Source: LZORAL124-50-18 sp051208045 (lineage in GTDB: Bacteria > Pseudomonadota > Gammaproteobacteria > Pseudomonadales > Oleiphilaceae). Taken from it: 64,000 nt of DNA. Each line of letters opens with the position of its first letter. Within the stretch, counting starts at the first letter, position 1. Location of the stretch: positions 310,001-374,000 of the forward strand of contig JBPJFY010000003.1 in assembly GCA_051208045.1 (NCBI GenBank), in the 5' to 3' direction. The notes under the pieces are model-generated. The model made no database searches. It saw only the letters and a program-made list of their open reading frames with translations, and was not told where the DNA came from. Below, piece after piece: positions 62,405 to 64,000 of the stretch. Made by a program: the position numbers and the translations under genes.

Positions 62405-63433
62405 ATGAAAACCATATTAGTTACCGGTGGTGCCGGATTTATCGGAAGCAGGTTTGTAAAACGCATTCTGCAGAACCAGCCGGACACCAAAGTGATCGTA
62501 CTTGATGCGCTCACCTATGCAGGCTCGACAGACAACCTGCCCGTGGATTTTGAAAACTCACCGCGCATAGAGTTCTGGCAAGGCAACGTCACGAACGTGG
62601 AGCTGGTCGAAGAGTTGGTTTCCCGATCCCATATTATCTACCACTTCGCTGCGGAAACCCATGTGACCCGCTCTATCTTCAGCAATCGCGTCTTTGTGGA
62701 TACCGATATTATCGGCACCCATGTGCTGTCAAACGCGATCGTAAAACACCGGGATCAGATCGAGTTGTTCGTTCACATTTCAACCTCTGAGGTATACGGT
62801 ACAGCGCTCTCGGAAAAAATCGATGAATCTCACCCACTGAATCCCATGAGTCCGTATGCCTCGGCGAAAACCGGCGCAGATCGTCTGGTGTACTCCTACT
62901 GGGCAACCTACAAAATCCCCGCAGTGATCGTGCGGCCCTTCAACAATTACGGCGCGCATCAACACCTTGAAAAAGTGATTCCCCGGTTTATTACCAGCTG
63001 CATTCTGGACGAACCTTTGATCGTTCATGGTACCGGGGAAGCCGCCCGTGACTGGATTTTTGTTGAGGACACCTGTGACTTTCTCGAAAAACTGTTATTC
63101 AGTGCCAAAAACGATATCGTGGGTGAAGTGTTTAACCTGGGTACCGGAACGCATACATCGATCATGCAAATTGCCCATCTGGTTGCCGATCTCATGCACG
63201 TGAGAAACCCGAAAATTGAACTCATTCAAGACCGCCCCGGCCAGGTGTTGCGGCACACCTGTGACTTCTCGAAAGCGTCCTCCACCACCGACTGGTCTCC
63301 AGCAACCAGCCTCGAAGATGGCTTGTTAAAAACCATTCAATGGTATCAAACCCATCCGGATTGGTGGCAGAAGCAACTGTCTTTCAGGCACTTCCCGATA
63401 TTTTTGGAAGACGGCACAAAGGTAATGCACTGA
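62405..63433 (+). CDS. NAD-dependent sugar-nucleotide dehydratase/epimerase (RmlB-like)
   Basis: A 342-residue extended SDR with the NAD site VTGGAGFIGS (6-15), LDALTYAGSTDNL, the FAAETHVTRS strand and the YASAK catalytic pair (YxxxK, about 149-153) after HISTSEVYG, plus the RmlB-like NNYGAHQHLEKVIPRFI. This points to 4,6-dehydratase or epimerase activity on a nucleotide sugar. The next gene, a DegT-type aminotransferase, would then aminate the 4-keto product. It shares one base with that gene (TGATG). Confidence 0.9.
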   Translation: MKTILVTGGAGFIGSRFVKRILQNQPDTKVIVLDALTYAGSTDNLPVDFENSPRIEFWQGNVTNVELVEELVSRSHIIYHFAAETHVTRSIFSNRVFVDTDIIGTHVLSNAIVKHRDQIELFVHISTSEVYGTALSEKIDESHPLNPMSPYASAKTGADRLVYSYWATYKIPAVIVRPFNNYGAHQHLEKVIPRFITSCILDEPLIVHGTGEAARDWIFVEDTCDFLEKLLFSAKNDIVGEVFNLGTGTHTSIMQIAHLVADLMHVRNPKIELIQDRPGQVLRHTCDFSKASSTTDWSPATSLEDGLLKTIQWYQTHPDWWQKQLSFRHFPIFLEDGTKVMH

Positions 63434-64000
63434 TGGATCAAGTACCGTTTTTTCAACATGATCTTGGTGAAGAGGAAATCGCAGAAGTTCGGAAAGTTCT
63501 GAGCGGAAACATCCTGACCACCGGGCAGCAGGTGTTGGAATTTGAAGCACAGTTTGCCGAATATCTCGGTGTGAACCACGTTGTTGGCGTGACCAGTTGT
63601 ACCGGGGCACTGCACCTGTCTCTGGCAGCACTGGATATCGGCAATGGTGATGAGGTGATCACCACCCCGCTGAGCTTTATAGCAACCGCAACGGCCATCA
63701 TACAAGCCGGTGCCACGCCGGTCTTTGTCGATGTCGAGCGACACACCGGCAATATTGACCTGAAAAGAATTGAATCCGCAATTACGCCGCGAACCAAAGC
63801 GATCATCCCAGTTCATCTTTACGGCCAGATGGTTGACATGCTCAGACTCAGGGCCATCGCCGACGCACACAGCCTTCACATAATCGAGGATAGTGCGCAC
63901 TGTATTGAAGGCGCTTACCAACAAATCAAACCAGGCACCCTAGGAGACACGGCGTGTTTCAGCTTTTACGCCACCAAAAACATCACCAGTGGCGAAGGCG
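63433..64000 (+). CDS. DegT/DnrJ/EryC1 sugar aminotransferase (C-terminus cut by window)
   Basis: The visible 189 residues match the N-half of PLP-dependent sugar aminotransferases: SGNILTTGQQVLEFEAQFAEYLG (about 24-46), VTSCTGALHL, PLSFIATATAIIQAG and HLYGQMVDM, and end at the PLP-Lys segment FSFYATKNITSGEG, where Lys is the expected Schiff-base residue. It should make an amino sugar from the keto product of the RmlB-like enzyme. It starts at the ATG overlapping the previous stop. The rest lies beyond the window. Confidence 0.92.
   Translation, partial: MDQVPFFQHDLGEEEIAEVRKVLSGNILTTGQQVLEFEAQFAEYLGVNHVVGVTSCTGALHLSLAALDIGNGDEVITTPLSFIATATAIIQAGATPVFVDVERHTGNIDLKRIESAITPRTKAIIPVHLYGQMVDMLRLRAIADAHSLHIIEDSAHCIEGAYQQIKPGTLGDTACFSFYATKNITSGEG

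Overview
The window reads as one chromosomal stretch of a motile, probably marine gammaproteobacterium (Oceanospirillales/Pseudomonadales-like). The grounds are gammaproteobacterial families (RdgC, YadG-type ABC ATPase, PatZ/Pka-type acetyltransferase, LexA with two SOS boxes, DUF2788, DUF2853, DUF1329), an imuA-imuB-dnaE2 cassette, polar-flagellum filament genes with sigma-28 promoters, and many c-di-GMP and two-component proteins. Gene density is high. I saw no rRNA, tRNA, CRISPR array, transposase or prophage genes. The first gene (ABC ATPase) and the last (DegT-family aminotransferase) are cut by the window edges.

Layout. 1-9.4 kb: export ABC ATPase, lipoproteins, a degenerate HD-GYP protein, a PilZ protein, a Fur-type iron ABC transporter (binding protein and fused permease, no ATPase) and a long-chain acyl-CoA ligase. 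9.7-13 kb: a TrpXYZ-like ABC transporter. 13-17.1 kb: a signalling group made of a tandem Ser/Thr kinase with a pseudokinase half, a PP2C phosphatase and a double-FHA membrane protein, followed by a DUF2853 protein. 17-21 kb: small secreted and unknown proteins, a DUF4214-metallopeptidase and a PHA-synthase-like hydrolase with Ser in place of the nucleophilic Cys. 21-26.7 kb: imuA-imuB-dnaE2 behind a LexA box. 26.7-34.7 kb: a DUF1499 lipoprotein, a periplasmic binding protein, a hybrid sensor kinase lacking the phospho-accepting His, acylphosphatase, a vWA/beta-barrel fusion, and lexA with two boxes. 34.8-44.6 kb: DUF1329, a response regulator-CheC protein next to a diguanylate cyclase, EVE, glutaredoxin-like and RdgC proteins, then a PatZ-type acetyltransferase divergent from a histone-deacetylase-family enzyme.

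44.7-50 kb holds the flagellar filament genes fliC-flaG-fliD-fliS on the minus strand. fliC, fliD and fliS each have a recognisable sigma-28 promoter, and the one for fliD is folded into the terminator hairpin between flaG and fliD. The flagellin is large (669 aa) and carries an internal duplication of about 190-200 residues.

50-64 kb is the most unusual part. It is a glycan-type island beginning directly upstream of fliC. It contains an asparagine-synthetase/GT4 glycosyltransferase fusion, a SlyD-like FKBP, and three proteins sharing the same small Rossmann domain in three settings (alone with a membrane anchor, fused to a methyltransferase, fused to a radical SAM enzyme). Two more radical SAM/SPASM-like proteins, a second asparagine synthetase, a WbqC-like protein, an RmlB-like sugar-nucleotide dehydratase and a DegT/DnrJ aminotransferase follow as tightly packed plus-strand genes. 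I infer a surface-glycan or flagellin-glycan modification pathway with unusual radical chemistry. The product cannot be read from sequence alone.
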